The notes below the pieces were generated by a model. The model worked only from the letters and a program-made list of their open reading frames with translations. It had not been told where the DNA came from and searched no databases. From Candidatus Poribacteria bacterium (GTDB lineage: Bacteria; Poribacteria; WGA-4E; WGA-3G), in NCBI GenBank assembly GCA_026710795.1, contig JAPOQK010000040.1, positions 1-39,692 of the forward strand: a stretch of 39,692 nucleotides of DNA. Reading direction: 5' to 3'. Below, one piece after another: positions 25,653 through 34,667 of this stretch (within the stretch, counting starts at the first letter, position 1; every line of letters starts with the position of its first letter). The translations under genes and the position numbers were made by a program.

Positions 25653-27527
25653 ATGATAAGACACAACCAACTAAAATTGATATTATTGTTATCTCTATTT
25701 ACTATATTTTCAACTATACTTCCGATCTATACATCTGCACAGTTCCCCGATCTCGGTCTTTCAGGAGACGAACCTACTGAAAAGTTAAGTGCCAATGGCT
25801 ATATCTCCTTAGACAAAGTCCAACCCGGCAACGAATTCAAAATTGCCGTTGTTGCGACAATAGCGGAAGGTTGGCACGTAAACGCAAATCCTACACGAGA
25901 CCCACTAATTCCTACAGAGATAACATTTCCTGAAATAACAAATATAACATTTGGTGAGGTAGTATATCCTGCTGGTGATACGCTTAACTTAGAATCTATT
26001 GGTTTAGCCTCTGTCTACCACGATACCATTACATTCGGTATTCCAGCCACATTACAAAATAGTACTCCAATCGAACAAATATCTTTGACTCTAAAACTGA
26101 CATATCAGGCATGTAATGATGAGCAATGTCTCTTCCCTGAAACCTTGGATATACAGATACCGATTGAGGTAGTTGGCACAAATGAATCTGTGAAAAATGT
26201 TAATGAGGACATATTTGCAAGTATCGACTTTGGAAATGTAGACAAAAAACAAGGTGGAATTGCAGGAGCATTGTCTGGAGGTAAATATTGGCTTGCATTT
26301 CTTTTCGTTTTTGGAGCAGGAATAGCTACCAGTCTCACTCCGTGTGTTTACCCGCTGATACCTATTACGGTTTCAATTTTCGGGGCAAATGAGTCTTCAG
26401 GAATACTTAGGTCATTTCTGCTATCGTTAGTTTATGTATTCGGTATTATTGTCACCTATTCAATTTTAGGTGTTTTAGTAGCATTGGTATTTTCCCGCAC
26501 AGGTGCTGTTTTCGGACAGATCATTGTAAATCCTTATGTGATTATACCTATATGTGTGATACTATTTTCACTTGGTCTGTCTATGTTCGGTGTTTTTGAA
26601 ATTCGTCTCCCGACTTCAATACAGAACAGATTAAATACAGTCGGTGGAACGGGATTTGTGGGTGCATTTGCAATGGGTACTGTTGCAGGGGTAATCGCTG
26701 CGCCGTGCACAGGTCCTGCATTAGCAGCAGTCTTAGCATACATTGCAACAACAGGTAGTACAGTCCTTGGGTTCTGGTTGATGTCTACTTATGCACTTGG
26801 TATGGGAATATTATTCATCTGCATAGGTACTTTCTCAGGATTGATTTCCTCTCTGCCTCGCTCAGGTGGATGGATGTACATATTAGAAAACATATTCGGG
26901 ATTGCTATTATAACAGTTGCACTCTACTTTCTCAAAGATGTATATGAGCCGTTAAAAAGTTTTCTTCAGAACTCGTTACCATTTTTTGCATTTGCGGGAG
27001 CGTTAGTACTCATTGGGTTATGGCTTGGTAAGTTGAAAGAGCGTTTTAGTGGACTTTCATCAAAAATGCGCGTCAGAAAGTCGTTCGGTCTACTGATCGC
27101 AATACTTGGTGCATTTATGATCGTAGGTGGACTACAAGAACCTGTTGCAGGACCACATCCGACTTGGGTTTACGATGATGAACCAGCTGCTTTAGAAACT
27201 GCTAAACAGGAAAATAAGCTGGTGATGCTTGACTTTTACGCAACATGGTGTGCTGCTTGTAATGAACTTGACCATAAGACATTTTCTGATCAAGCTGTTG
27301 TTGATAAGTTAAAGAATTATGTTACAGTAAAACTTGATTTTAGTGTGAAGTCCGATGAAGCATTAACGGAGAAATATAAAATCCTTGGCTTACCGGTAGT
27401 GATATTCATGGACGCAAATGGCAAGATATACAAACGAGTAGAAGGATTTGTCAATGCTGAAGACATGCTCAAAATCATTAACGAAGTAGAAGCAGAGGCA
27501 AAATCAGCAATAGATGGAACTTTATGA
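25653..27527 (+). CDS. dsbD: Thiol:disulfide interchange protein DsbD
   Basis: A 624-aa three-domain reductase. A signal peptide leads to the periplasmic alpha domain with C154/C159 (CNDEQC), then eight or so membrane helices with the beta-domain cysteines C231 (LTPC) and C352 (APC), then a thioredoxin-like gamma domain with C533-AA-C536. It carries electrons from cytoplasmic thioredoxin across the membrane to periplasmic partners such as DsbC or cytochrome c maturation proteins. The longest ORF starts with TTG at 25632; AAGGAG at 25638-25643 selects the ATG at 25653. A TPR membrane protein follows 9 bp later. Confidence 0.94.
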   Translation: MIRHNQLKLILLLSLFTIFSTILPIYTSAQFPDLGLSGDEPTEKLSANGYISLDKVQPGNEFKIAVVATIAEGWHVNANPTRDPLIPTEITFPEITNITFGEVVYPAGDTLNLESIGLASVYHDTITFGIPATLQNSTPIEQISLTLKLTYQACNDEQCLFPETLDIQIPIEVVGTNESVKNVNEDIFASIDFGNVDKKQGGIAGALSGGKYWLAFLFVFGAGIATSLTPCVYPLIPITVSIFGANESSGILRSFLLSLVYVFGIIVTYSILGVLVALVFSRTGAVFGQIIVNPYVIIPICVILFSLGLSMFGVFEIRLPTSIQNRLNTVGGTGFVGAFAMGTVAGVIAAPCTGPALAAVLAYIATTGSTVLGFWLMSTYALGMGILFICIGTFSGLISSLPRSGGWMYILENIFGIAIITVALYFLKDVYEPLKSFLQNSLPFFAFAGALVLIGLWLGKLKERFSGLSSKMRVRKSFGLLIAILGAFMIVGGLQEPVAGPHPTWVYDDEPAALETAKQENKLVMLDFYATWCAACNELDHKTFSDQAVVDKLKNYVTVKLDFSVKSDEALTEKYKILGLPVVIFMDANGKIYKRVEGFVNAEDMLKIINEVEAEAKSAIDGTL

Positions 27528-27536
27528 GGTATCTAA

Positions 27537-28625
27537 ATGGACGATAATAAACAGAGTGAAAAGGAACACATTTTTTCTTTTAACCGATCCCTTCTGTATG
27601 TAGAAATCCTTGCTATATTTGGATTTATTTTACTTGCAGCATTCTACATGCAACGTGGTGCAGCTGAACAGGATAACCCCACGATTTCCGATGTAGATGC
27701 TTTGCTTGCTGAAGCGGATGCGTTTTATGAAAAACAGGACTTAGTAACCGCTGGACATCTCTACTGGCAAGCATTACATGCATTAGAATCCGAAAAAACA
27801 GAGGAAAACAAAGAGGATCGGTTGCACGTTAATCTCCGTATTGCTGAGATCTATTCACAAAGTAATTGGTTGAAAGATGCAAAATCACGTTTACAATATG
27901 CTGCACAAATTCAACCTGATCATAAAGATGTTCTGCTATTAAGAGGTAAATTTTATCGTGATGAGGGTTTACCTGATAAGGCAACTGAACTATTTTTGGC
28001 TGTCAAGGATAAGACGCCTGACGATCCTGAGACAAACTATCTGCTTGGGGTTATGTATCAAGGAAGCAAGCAGTACGAAGATGCAGCAACACATTATAGA
28101 ACAGCAATAAAGAATGATACTGAACTCAAACATGTTCCCTCAGAAAAAGCACCATTCGGCATACTTGCACGACTACAGTTATCACGCACATATAACAAGA
28201 TGTTCCAAAGTTACCTGTTACTTGACCGAGAACTCACCAATGATGATTATGTAGAGATTACGTATCTTGAATCACAAGCCATTTTTTTATTAGAGGAAGC
28301 GATTCAATTACAACACAGTATGCGAGAGATAATCGATGATCTCATCCGATTGCTTTATGTTCGAGCAATTGCCCTGAAACGCGAAGCAGCAACACGTCCC
28401 TATGCTGATGCATTGGAAGTTTATGAAAGAATTGTCCAACTTGATCCAAATGAAATACAAGCATGGCAGGAAATGGGTGATATCTATGACGGTTTTCTTG
28501 AGGATAAAGAAAATGCACTAAAGATGTACAAAAAGGTATATGAATTGGAACCGCACGCAACAACATTAGCTATCGTCAAATCACTTGAAGCAGATATTGC
28601 AGAAAAAAATGAAGATTTAGAATAA
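27537..28625 (+). CDS. Membrane-anchored TPR protein
   Basis: A 362-aa protein with a short cytoplasmic N-terminus, one hydrophobic segment at ~19-37 and then tetratricopeptide units (for example YLLGVMYQGSKQYEDAATHY and WQEMGDIYDGFLEDKENAL). The repeats should be periplasmic. GAGG 8 nt before the ATG overlaps the dsbD stop, so the two genes are almost certainly cotranscribed. The layout resembles CcmH/NrfG-type TPR proteins that work beside DsbD-like reductases in cytochrome maturation, but that link is only inferred from the neighbour. Confidence 0.82.
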   Translation: MDDNKQSEKEHIFSFNRSLLYVEILAIFGFILLAAFYMQRGAAEQDNPTISDVDALLAEADAFYEKQDLVTAGHLYWQALHALESEKTEENKEDRLHVNLRIAEIYSQSNWLKDAKSRLQYAAQIQPDHKDVLLLRGKFYRDEGLPDKATELFLAVKDKTPDDPETNYLLGVMYQGSKQYEDAATHYRTAIKNDTELKHVPSEKAPFGILARLQLSRTYNKMFQSYLLLDRELTNDDYVEITYLESQAIFLLEEAIQLQHSMREIIDDLIRLLYVRAIALKREAATRPYADALEVYERIVQLDPNEIQAWQEMGDIYDGFLEDKENALKMYKKVYELEPHATTLAIVKSLEADIAEKNEDLE

Positions 28626-28653
28626 TAATTTAGAATAATAATTTAGAATAATA
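28616..28653. repeat. Three 13-bp tandem repeats at the end of the TPR gene
   Basis: TTTAGAATAATAA is repeated about three times (28616-28628, 28629-28641, 28642-28653). The first copy contains the last codons and TAA stop of the TPR gene, so a slippage event would not change the protein. It lies between convergent genes. Confidence 0.8.
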
Positions 28654-28658
28654 TTGGG

Positions 28659-29126
28659 TTAGTTTATATCATAATTGTCATATAGATTATTATGCATTTT
28701 GTTTGCTTTTCTAAATATTGTTGAGCAACATTTCCATTGATGTACTTTTAATATCCTCTTAATATTCCGTTGAACTTCAATCGGAAACTGACTTGTTACC
28801 ACACAAACTTTATTTTTTTCCTTCAAAGATTCCTTAGCTACCTCAAGCGATAACGGCACATATTTCAGATAACCTCTCACCTTCGTTCCAACCTTATTTG
28901 GTAAATGATGTGCTGTTCTGGCAATATACGTCACGCCATTTGAAGTATGTGTAGCACAATCCTCTGCAATGGAACTAATCTTTTCGCGATGTTTATATAA
29001 CACTTTAGCAAGTTCAAATGCTAAAGGTAAATACGGTAATGAACGAGTTAATGCCCTTCCTGCTACCTTCGGCAAATGTGGTATCACAGCATTCACCGCA
29101 GGTCGTAACGCTGATAAACTAATCAT
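28659..29126 (-). CDS. Hypothetical protein with an internal duplication
   Basis: A 155-aa basic protein of unknown family. Two segments look duplicated: HLPKVAGRALTRSLPYLPLAF… (~17-45) and HLPNKVGTKVRGYLKYVPLSL… (~73-105), sharing the spacing of LP, K-V, R, Y-P-L and E-L/V-AK. The C-terminus is Cys- and Asn-containing. There is no signal peptide or clear membrane helix. GGAGGA 10-14 nt before the ATG supports translation. It is convergent with the TPR gene, and two tRNA genes lie upstream on the same strand. No function can be assigned. Confidence 0.55.
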   Translation of the reverse strand: MISLSALRPAVNAVIPHLPKVAGRALTRSLPYLPLAFELAKVLYKHREKISSIAEDCATHTSNGVTYIARTAHHLPNKVGTKVRGYLKYVPLSLEVAKESLKEKNKVCVVTSQFPIEVQRNIKRILKVHQWKCCSTIFRKANKMHNNLYDNYDIN

Positions 29127-29286
29127 ACACAGTATCCTCCATTAGAATCTACCAAATACGACACTATAAAACCGAGGTTATATGTATCTAAAATAAAAAA
29201 TAGATAGAGTATATTTCAGTTTATAGTGATTAAATTGCTTGATTACCAAATTGAAATATAGACACAGATTGTGTAGGAAAGAGAGA

Positions 29287-29358
29287 AGCCGATGAGAGGA
29301 TTTGAACCTCCGACCTACTGATTACGAATCAGTTGCTCTTCCACTGAGCTACACCGGC
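29287..29358 (-). tRNA. tRNA-Thr (anticodon CGT)
   Basis: Complete cloverleaf on the minus strand: acceptor GCCGGTG with CATCGGC (one G-T pair), D arm GCTC…GAGC, anticodon arm ACTGA-TTCGTAA-TCAGT with anticodon CGT (reads ACG), and GGTTCAAATCC in the T arm. CCA is not encoded. It lies 23 bp after tRNA-Phe. Confidence 0.95.
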
Positions 29359-29381
29359 TTAACATAGTATGCAAAAAGAAA

Positions 29382-29454
29382 TGCCGAGAGGCAGAATCGA
29401 ACTGCCGACACATAGATTTTCAGTCTACTGCTCTACCGACTGAGCTATCTCGGC
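29382..29454 (-). tRNA. tRNA-Phe (anticodon GAA)
   Basis: Complete cloverleaf on the minus strand with a perfect 7-bp acceptor (GCCGAGA/TCTCGGC), D arm GCTCAGTCGGTAGAGC, anticodon loop CTGAAAA with anticodon GAA, and T arm GGCAGTTCGATTCTGCC. CCA is not encoded. It is preceded by a strong promoter and followed by tRNA-Thr. Confidence 0.96.
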
Positions 29455-29465
29455 TTCAGATATTT

Positions 29466-29494
29466 ATAATACCATGAAAGAAAGGAAATGTCAA
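29466..29494 (-). promoter_or_regulatory. Promoter of the tRNA-Phe/tRNA-Thr unit
   Basis: On the minus strand, TTGACA (29489-29494), 17 bp, TATTAT (29466-29471), placing transcription start a few bases before the tRNA-Phe 5' end. It lies only 15 bp past the TAXI gene stop. Confidence 0.75.
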
Positions 29495-29508
29495 GTTTCT
29501 GAACTATT

Positions 29509-30489
29509 TTATTCCTTCCAAATGTCGATTTCTTTGTAGAAACGGATCGCACCTGGATGAAAAGGTGTTCCGACATTTCTGACAGCATTTGTCTCGTTGA
29601 TAGTTTTTCCTGCTGGATGTGCCTTTGCGACTTCGGCACGATGTGTGTATAGGGTTTTCGTGAAATGATAAACCATGTCTTCATCCACGTTTTCCGCAGT
29701 GATAATCTGCATCGACCCAACATTTATGGTATCAAATGGCTCAGTCAGGACATTACTATATGCATCCGTAGGGATTGTTATTGGGGTGAAGAAAGGGTAC
29801 TTCTCAATAAGGGATTTTCTCGCTGATTCCTCTAATGGTATGAAAATGATGTCTTGGGTTGTGCTCGCACGCGTAACAGCAGGTGTTGGAATTGCCCCTC
29901 CCATAAAAGCAGCATCAGCTGAACCGTCTGCTAAATAATCAACTGCGGAATTATAGGTTGCATTGAGTGGTTTGAAGTCATCATACGATAAACCGTGTGC
30001 AGCAAGAATAGGCTGTAAAAAATACTCAAAGCCTGCTCCCGCGGGTCCCACGACAACGCGTTTCCCTTTAAGGTCAGCAATTGAATTAATACCTGTGGAT
30101 TTTGGGGTTACAAATAAGCCGACATTGGGGGCAAGTGTTACCACTGAACGAATTGGATGTACCGTATTCCACGCACCTTCCCCTCGAATAGCAAAATATG
30201 AAATAGCTGCATTTGCAAGTCCAAATTCTATGGAACGATCCTCGTTAACAAGTAAACGGATGTTCTGTTGTGTGCCTTTAGTACCTTCAGCGGTAACCTC
30301 CCAATCTTTGTCAACTATATTCCTGCTGACAACATCCGCAACTGCAGAACCAACGGGGTGAAATGCTCCACCAATTGGAGCAGTGCCTATGCTGATGTGC
30401 TGACGTTTTGAAGTATTATCGCAACCTGATCCGACACTCAAAAATAAGATGATACAGATAATAGGTGCATACGAGGTGATATATTTCAT
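29509..30489 (-). CDS. TAXI-family TRAP transporter solute-binding lipoprotein
   Basis: A 326-aa binding protein. The signal peptide ends VGSGC, with Cys23 as lipid-attachment site; the mature protein shows TAXI signatures: IGTAPIGGAFHPVG, TKGTQQNIRLL, VVGPAGAGFEYF and PFHPGAIRFYKE. TAXI receptors feed TRAP transporters of the fused DctQM type, often for dicarboxylates, glutamate or unknown acids. No TRAP membrane gene is in the window, so the receptor is an orphan here. AGGAG (7 nt upstream) selects the ATG at 30489 rather than 30531. Confidence 0.9.
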   Translation of the reverse strand: MKYITSYAPIICIILFLSVGSGCDNTSKRQHISIGTAPIGGAFHPVGSAVADVVSRNIVDKDWEVTAEGTKGTQQNIRLLVNEDRSIEFGLANAAISYFAIRGEGAWNTVHPIRSVVTLAPNVGLFVTPKSTGINSIADLKGKRVVVGPAGAGFEYFLQPILAAHGLSYDDFKPLNATYNSAVDYLADGSADAAFMGGAIPTPAVTRASTTQDIIFIPLEESARKSLIEKYPFFTPITIPTDAYSNVLTEPFDTINVGSMQIITAENVDEDMVYHFTKTLYTHRAEVAKAHPAGKTINETNAVRNVGTPFHPGAIRFYKEIDIWKE

Positions 30490-30596
30490 TAGTGTTCTCC
30501 TATAGGATAGAGCAAATAAGTTAAAAACCAATAAAGCAGATTGTCATTCTTATACATATCTAAGTTAACAGAATTTCCAATGCCAAACTGCCAGAG

Positions 30597-31892
30597 TCAT
30601 TGTGTGGAAGAGGTAAGCGGTACTTCAGGAGGAAAAAAGCACGTCTTTGACATGTCAGGAAAAATGTGGGTAACATCTCTTCTATATACATCTCCACTTA
30701 AAATGTCAACGATACCGCCAAGATGTTCTGGATATTCAGATAGAAACCGTGCGAAACTAAATTCTTTGGTGTAAAACGCATAAACCAGTTTCCGAAATGC
30801 CTCCATTCCTTCTGCAAACCTCTGTCCAAAACTGCCTAACTGATGTTCGGAATAATCATTCTTCTGAAATGCTTCAGTGATAGCATCAGCAGCCATCTCA
30901 CCAGAAATAAGTGCTAAAAATAGACCTGTTGAATAGACTGGGTCCAAGAATCCAAAAGCATCCCCTATTAACACCCAATTATCACCTGCAATTCGACTCG
31001 CACGATAAGAAAAATCCTTTGTTGTCTGAATTGGAAACAGTTGATTCGCGTTCTCAAGTCGTTTTTTCAAAGGTTTGCATTTATCTAATTCTTCCTCAAA
31101 TATTTTTTGTGCATTGAGTTTACCGTCAGGTTCTCTGCGATTTTGTAAGAGGTAATCCAACCCACCGACAACACCGACACTGGTTCGGTTATAAGGTAGT
31201 GGAATAGACCAGAACCAAGAGTCTTTTTCTTCGGTGTGCATGATCAGTGTAGCCCCTTCATCAAGACCCTCGTCCCGATGTCCACCCTCATAGTGTGTGA
31301 ATAAAGATGCTTTCTTCAGGTTTGGTTCTATAGTGTTCAGGTTTAGTTGTCTGCCTATGAGAGACCGTTGCCCGGTTGAATCTACAATGACGTTTCCGTG
31401 AATTGTTTCAAGTGGGGAATTATCCTGATCCTTTTCTATTTTACCGTTCTGTGCTGCGACACCTACAGCCTTATCACCTTCAAATAGCACTTTACGAACA
31501 CTAATACCACGTCGAACTTCTACACCATACTCTTCAGCGTTGTCCAACAGCATCTGGTCAAATTCGCTACGTAGCACTTGCCATGTGACGGCACTCTCAT
31601 GCGGATTAGTTTCGAAGAAATAGAATGGATTTGTTGCTTTGCCTGTACGAGTGAAAAATTGCACACTGAACTTCTGTGGAAAATGACTTGCTCTAAGTTT
31701 TTCAAGCATTCCGAGTCGTTTGAAAGTCCAATAAGTGGCAGGAATGAGGGACTCACCGATTTTGAAGGTTGGTTCTGCGTCGCGTTCTAAGAGTAATACG
31801 GAATACCCTTGTTTTGCGATAAGTGTTGCTGCTGTACTACCTGCAGGTCCTCCCCCGATGACGATGATATCGTATTTATTGTTATTTTTCAT
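30597..31892 (-). CDS. FAD-dependent oxidoreductase of the flavin halogenase / GG-reductase superfamily
   Basis: A 431-aa flavoprotein. The FAD Rossmann loop is GGGPAGS at 13-19, then KIGESLIP (44-51), a Lys in QKFSVQF (K74), the segment DSWFWSIPLP (225-233), and GDAFGFLDPVYSTGL (310-324). The WxWxIP segment and GES motif are shared with FADH2-dependent halogenases, but family members with these motifs can also be reductases, so halogenation is only a possibility. There is no flavin reductase gene next to it. It stands 180 bp from the PaaK-like ligase gene on the same strand and may act with it. Ribosome-binding site not evident. Confidence 0.82.
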   Translation of the reverse strand: MKNNNKYDIIVIGGGPAGSTAATLIAKQGYSVLLLERDAEPTFKIGESLIPATYWTFKRLGMLEKLRASHFPQKFSVQFFTRTGKATNPFYFFETNPHESAVTWQVLRSEFDQMLLDNAEEYGVEVRRGISVRKVLFEGDKAVGVAAQNGKIEKDQDNSPLETIHGNVIVDSTGQRSLIGRQLNLNTIEPNLKKASLFTHYEGGHRDEGLDEGATLIMHTEEKDSWFWSIPLPYNRTSVGVVGGLDYLLQNRREPDGKLNAQKIFEEELDKCKPLKKRLENANQLFPIQTTKDFSYRASRIAGDNWVLIGDAFGFLDPVYSTGLFLALISGEMAADAITEAFQKNDYSEHQLGSFGQRFAEGMEAFRKLVYAFYTKEFSFARFLSEYPEHLGGIVDILSGDVYRRDVTHIFPDMSKTCFFPPEVPLTSSTQ

Positions 31893-32072
31893 TGATTCGT
31901 AAAATATCGCATTTAAAAACAGAGATGTTTGACAAGTTTATTATTGAAATCGACAACAATTTCGTTTGCTGTTTTCGTATGTTATGACTTTATTGTTTTG
32001 ATAAAAACCTGAGTTAAATGACAAATTAATTATAACTTATTTTATATTGTAAATCCAGAAAAACGCTACTCG

Positions 32073-33323
32073 TTACAAGTTGCGTTCATCTGTAAACCGT
32101 TTGGATTTGAGCTCATATCTCGGCAAAGAGCCATGCGGTACAACTTTAACAATAGTTCGCAAACCCAATTCGTCTCTGATAGCAGAGGTTACAGTCGTTG
32201 TTGCATTATTAGGATTTGGATTTGTAGTTTCGATTTGTATCTCAAGTTCATCAAGAGTTTCTGTTCTATATGCACGAACAGCGAATTCCTTTACCTCAGG
32301 AATCTGAAGGATAATATTTTCAATTGTAGCAGGATACACATTCAACCCACGGATGATAATTACATTATCTAACCGTCCGATAACCCCTCCGTCAAGGAGA
32401 CGGTGTTGACTACCACATTCGCATGGAGAAGGTCTGAGTCTGACATAATCTCCAGTCCGATAACGGATCACTGGCATTCCGATTCGACCTAAATTGGTGA
32501 TGACTAATTCGCCTTCGTCTGCTGGTTGACCTGTATCTGTGTCAAGTACTTCACAAATAAACTCGTCTTCGTTGAGATGGACACCAACCTGTGGTCTACA
32601 CATCACACCCCACGCTCCAACTTCAGTTGCACCTGCATGATCATAAGCACTTGCCCCCCAATGATCTTCAATTCGTTGTTTTGTTGCAGGTAGACTTGCA
32701 CCGGGTTCGCCAGCATGGATAGTTACTTTCACTTTTGAATCTTTGCTTAAATCTACACCATTTTGTTCAGCGACTTCAGCGAGACGTAATGCATAAGTGG
32801 GGGTACAGATTACTACTGTAACATCGTTACTAAGTATTGCACGTATCCGTTGTTCAGATGTCAAACCTCCATTTGCAATAGTAAGTGCTCCAAGTTGTTG
32901 CGCACCGTGATATGCACTCCAAAACCCAATAAATGGTCCGAAAGAGAATGCTATCATGAACCTGTCTGTAGAGGTTACTCCTGCTGAGGCATAAATATCT
33001 CTCCAGCACTTTCCCCACCAATCCCAAGATTCTCTTGTGTCTAACCAACGTAATGGGGATCCCGTGGTTCCTGATGTCTGATGTAAACAGGTATAGTGTT
33101 CCAATGGAAAAGTAAGATTTGTTCCGTAGGGTGGTGAGGATACCTGATCGTCAGATAGTTCGTCCTTAGTTGTAAAGGGTAGTTTCTGATAGTCTGATAT
33201 TGTTTGGATGTCGTTTGAGTGTGTTATCCCAACTTCAGAGAGTTTTTGCCTATAGAATGCGTTATTTTCTAATATCGGTGTTAGTATTTCACGTAAACGA
33301 TGTAATTGTTCGTTTGTGACCAT
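32073..33323 (-). CDS. PaaK-like AMP-dependent CoA ligase
   Basis: A 416-aa adenylate-forming enzyme of the phenylacetate-CoA ligase type. It has HQTSGTTGSP (81-90, P-loop), YDHAGATEVG (227-236), RYRTGD (287-292), a C-terminal IIIRGLNVYPATIE (322-335) and a Lys-rich end (YELKSKR) expected to hold the catalytic Lys. CECG (301-304) is a conserved small Cys motif of this family. It activates an aromatic or other carboxylic acid as acyl-AMP and then CoA thioester. It starts 3 bp after the radical SAM stop, as the last gene of the four-gene operon. Substrate unknown. Confidence 0.88.
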   Translation of the reverse strand: MVTNEQLHRLREILTPILENNAFYRQKLSEVGITHSNDIQTISDYQKLPFTTKDELSDDQVSSPPYGTNLTFPLEHYTCLHQTSGTTGSPLRWLDTRESWDWWGKCWRDIYASAGVTSTDRFMIAFSFGPFIGFWSAYHGAQQLGALTIANGGLTSEQRIRAILSNDVTVVICTPTYALRLAEVAEQNGVDLSKDSKVKVTIHAGEPGASLPATKQRIEDHWGASAYDHAGATEVGAWGVMCRPQVGVHLNEDEFICEVLDTDTGQPADEGELVITNLGRIGMPVIRYRTGDYVRLRPSPCECGSQHRLLDGGVIGRLDNVIIIRGLNVYPATIENIILQIPEVKEFAVRAYRTETLDELEIQIETTNPNPNNATTTVTSAIRDELGLRTIVKVVPHGSLPRYELKSKRFTDERNL

Positions 33324-33326
33324 ATA

Positions 33327-34667
33327 TTACGTATACCGTGTATTCTGATATTCAGGAGCATAGAAGGTAGGAAGTAAACTATCAACTTGCAATAAACCGC
33401 GTTGTGTGAGTTGGATTTCATCTGCGTCTACGTTCATGCGTAACATGCCATCGTTCTGTAGTTTTTCATACCCATCAGCATATTGTGTCAGGATATCCGC
33501 GTCAAATTTTGCTTTGAAATATGATGGTCTTATTTTCCCAAGTTTGAGTTGTAATATCATCTCTCGTGTTAACCGTTCTGTTTCAGTAGGTTGTAAAGCA
33601 CGATAGATTGGAAGATTGTCTTCATCAAGATTGCCGAGATAGTCTCCCCATGATGGTGCATTCTGAAAATGTATCCCACTCAGATGTGAAAAGGAGGCAA
33701 CTCCTGTACCGATCATATCACTTCCTTGCCAAACTGCATCACGATATACAAACTGACACGGTTTGTCTTTTTTGAGTACAGTATATGCACTGGATACTTC
33801 ATAATCGGATTTAGCAAATTGTTCAAATGCGTATTGATGCCATTCCCGTTTCAGTTTCCAATCCGCCACAGGCAATGAGTCCCCACCAAGTATATCCTTT
33901 GAATAGACTGTGTTAAATGGCAATTCAAGTTGATAAACTGTAATACTGTCTGGATCCAGTTCAATTGTTTTTTGTACAGTATCTCGCCAACTTTCCCAAG
34001 TCTCACCAATCATACCTGATATTAGGTCAATGTTAACTTGTTCAAATGCCAACTCCTGTATCCACGGTGCAATGCGATATACCTCTTTGGAGAGGTGTGC
34101 TCTACCATTTTCTGCAAGTATTTCGTCATTTAAGTTCTCTACACCGAGACTCAATCGGGTAACCCCGATAGACTTTATTGCTTCCAATTTCTTTTGTGTT
34201 AACGTCCCGGGTTCACATTCAAAAGCTACCTCTTCGGCAGCATCCCATGGCATCACTTTTTTCACTCTGTCTACTAATGTGGTTAGGTGTTTAACACTAA
34301 TATAGGAAGGAGTGCCCCCACCAAAATAGACAAAACGCAAAGGTCTACCTGCAATTGCTGGTTGTTCGCTGTAGAGTTCTATTTCTTTTGCTAATGCATT
34401 CAAATATGTGTCAATTTCTGAACTGTTCTTATCGGTATAAACACGAAAATAGCAGAATTTGCATCGTTTACGGCAAAATGGAATATGCATGTATAGTCCG
34501 AGAGTGGCATCAGGATGTGGTTTTTCACTCAGTGAACGGTGCACATCTGGAACAGCATCGTCATTCCAAGTTGAATATGGTGGATAGTTAGAAACAAAAA
34601 CGCTACCCACAGTTGTCTGTTTTGAGTCTATACCTGCTGTTGCAGGTTCTGGTTTTGTAGTTGACAT
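33327..34667 (-). CDS. Radical SAM protein, HemN/HemW-like
   Basis: A 446-aa radical SAM enzyme with an extra ~55-residue N-terminal extension. The iron-sulfur triad is C65-x3-C69-x2-C72 (MHIPFCRKRCKFCYF), followed by VYFGGGTPS (113-121) and FECEPGTLT (149-157), as in coproporphyrinogen-III-oxidase-like proteins. C-terminal HemN-type helices follow. Family members are haem chaperones (HemW), anaerobic porphyrinogen oxidases or methyltransferases, and this one cannot be assigned among them. Its ATG overlaps the propeller stop (TAATG), showing translational coupling. It is in an operon with an iron alcohol dehydrogenase and a CoA ligase, which is not typical for HemN or HemW. Confidence 0.88.
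   Translation of the reverse strand: MSTTKPEPATAGIDSKQTTVGSVFVSNYPPYSTWNDDAVPDVHRSLSEKPHPDATLGLYMHIPFCRKRCKFCYFRVYTDKNSSEIDTYLNALAKEIELYSEQPAIAGRPLRFVYFGGGTPSYISVKHLTTLVDRVKKVMPWDAAEEVAFECEPGTLTQKKLEAIKSIGVTRLSLGVENLNDEILAENGRAHLSKEVYRIAPWIQELAFEQVNIDLISGMIGETWESWRDTVQKTIELDPDSITVYQLELPFNTVYSKDILGGDSLPVADWKLKREWHQYAFEQFAKSDYEVSSAYTVLKKDKPCQFVYRDAVWQGSDMIGTGVASFSHLSGIHFQNAPSWGDYLGNLDEDNLPIYRALQPTETERLTREMILQLKLGKIRPSYFKAKFDADILTQYADGYEKLQNDGMLRMNVDADEIQLTQRGLLQVDSLLPTFYAPEYQNTRYT

Noticed and set aside
29963..30361. 132-aa ORF on + opposite the TAXI gene
   Set aside because: Antisense shadow of a recognised gene; no RBS and no domain.
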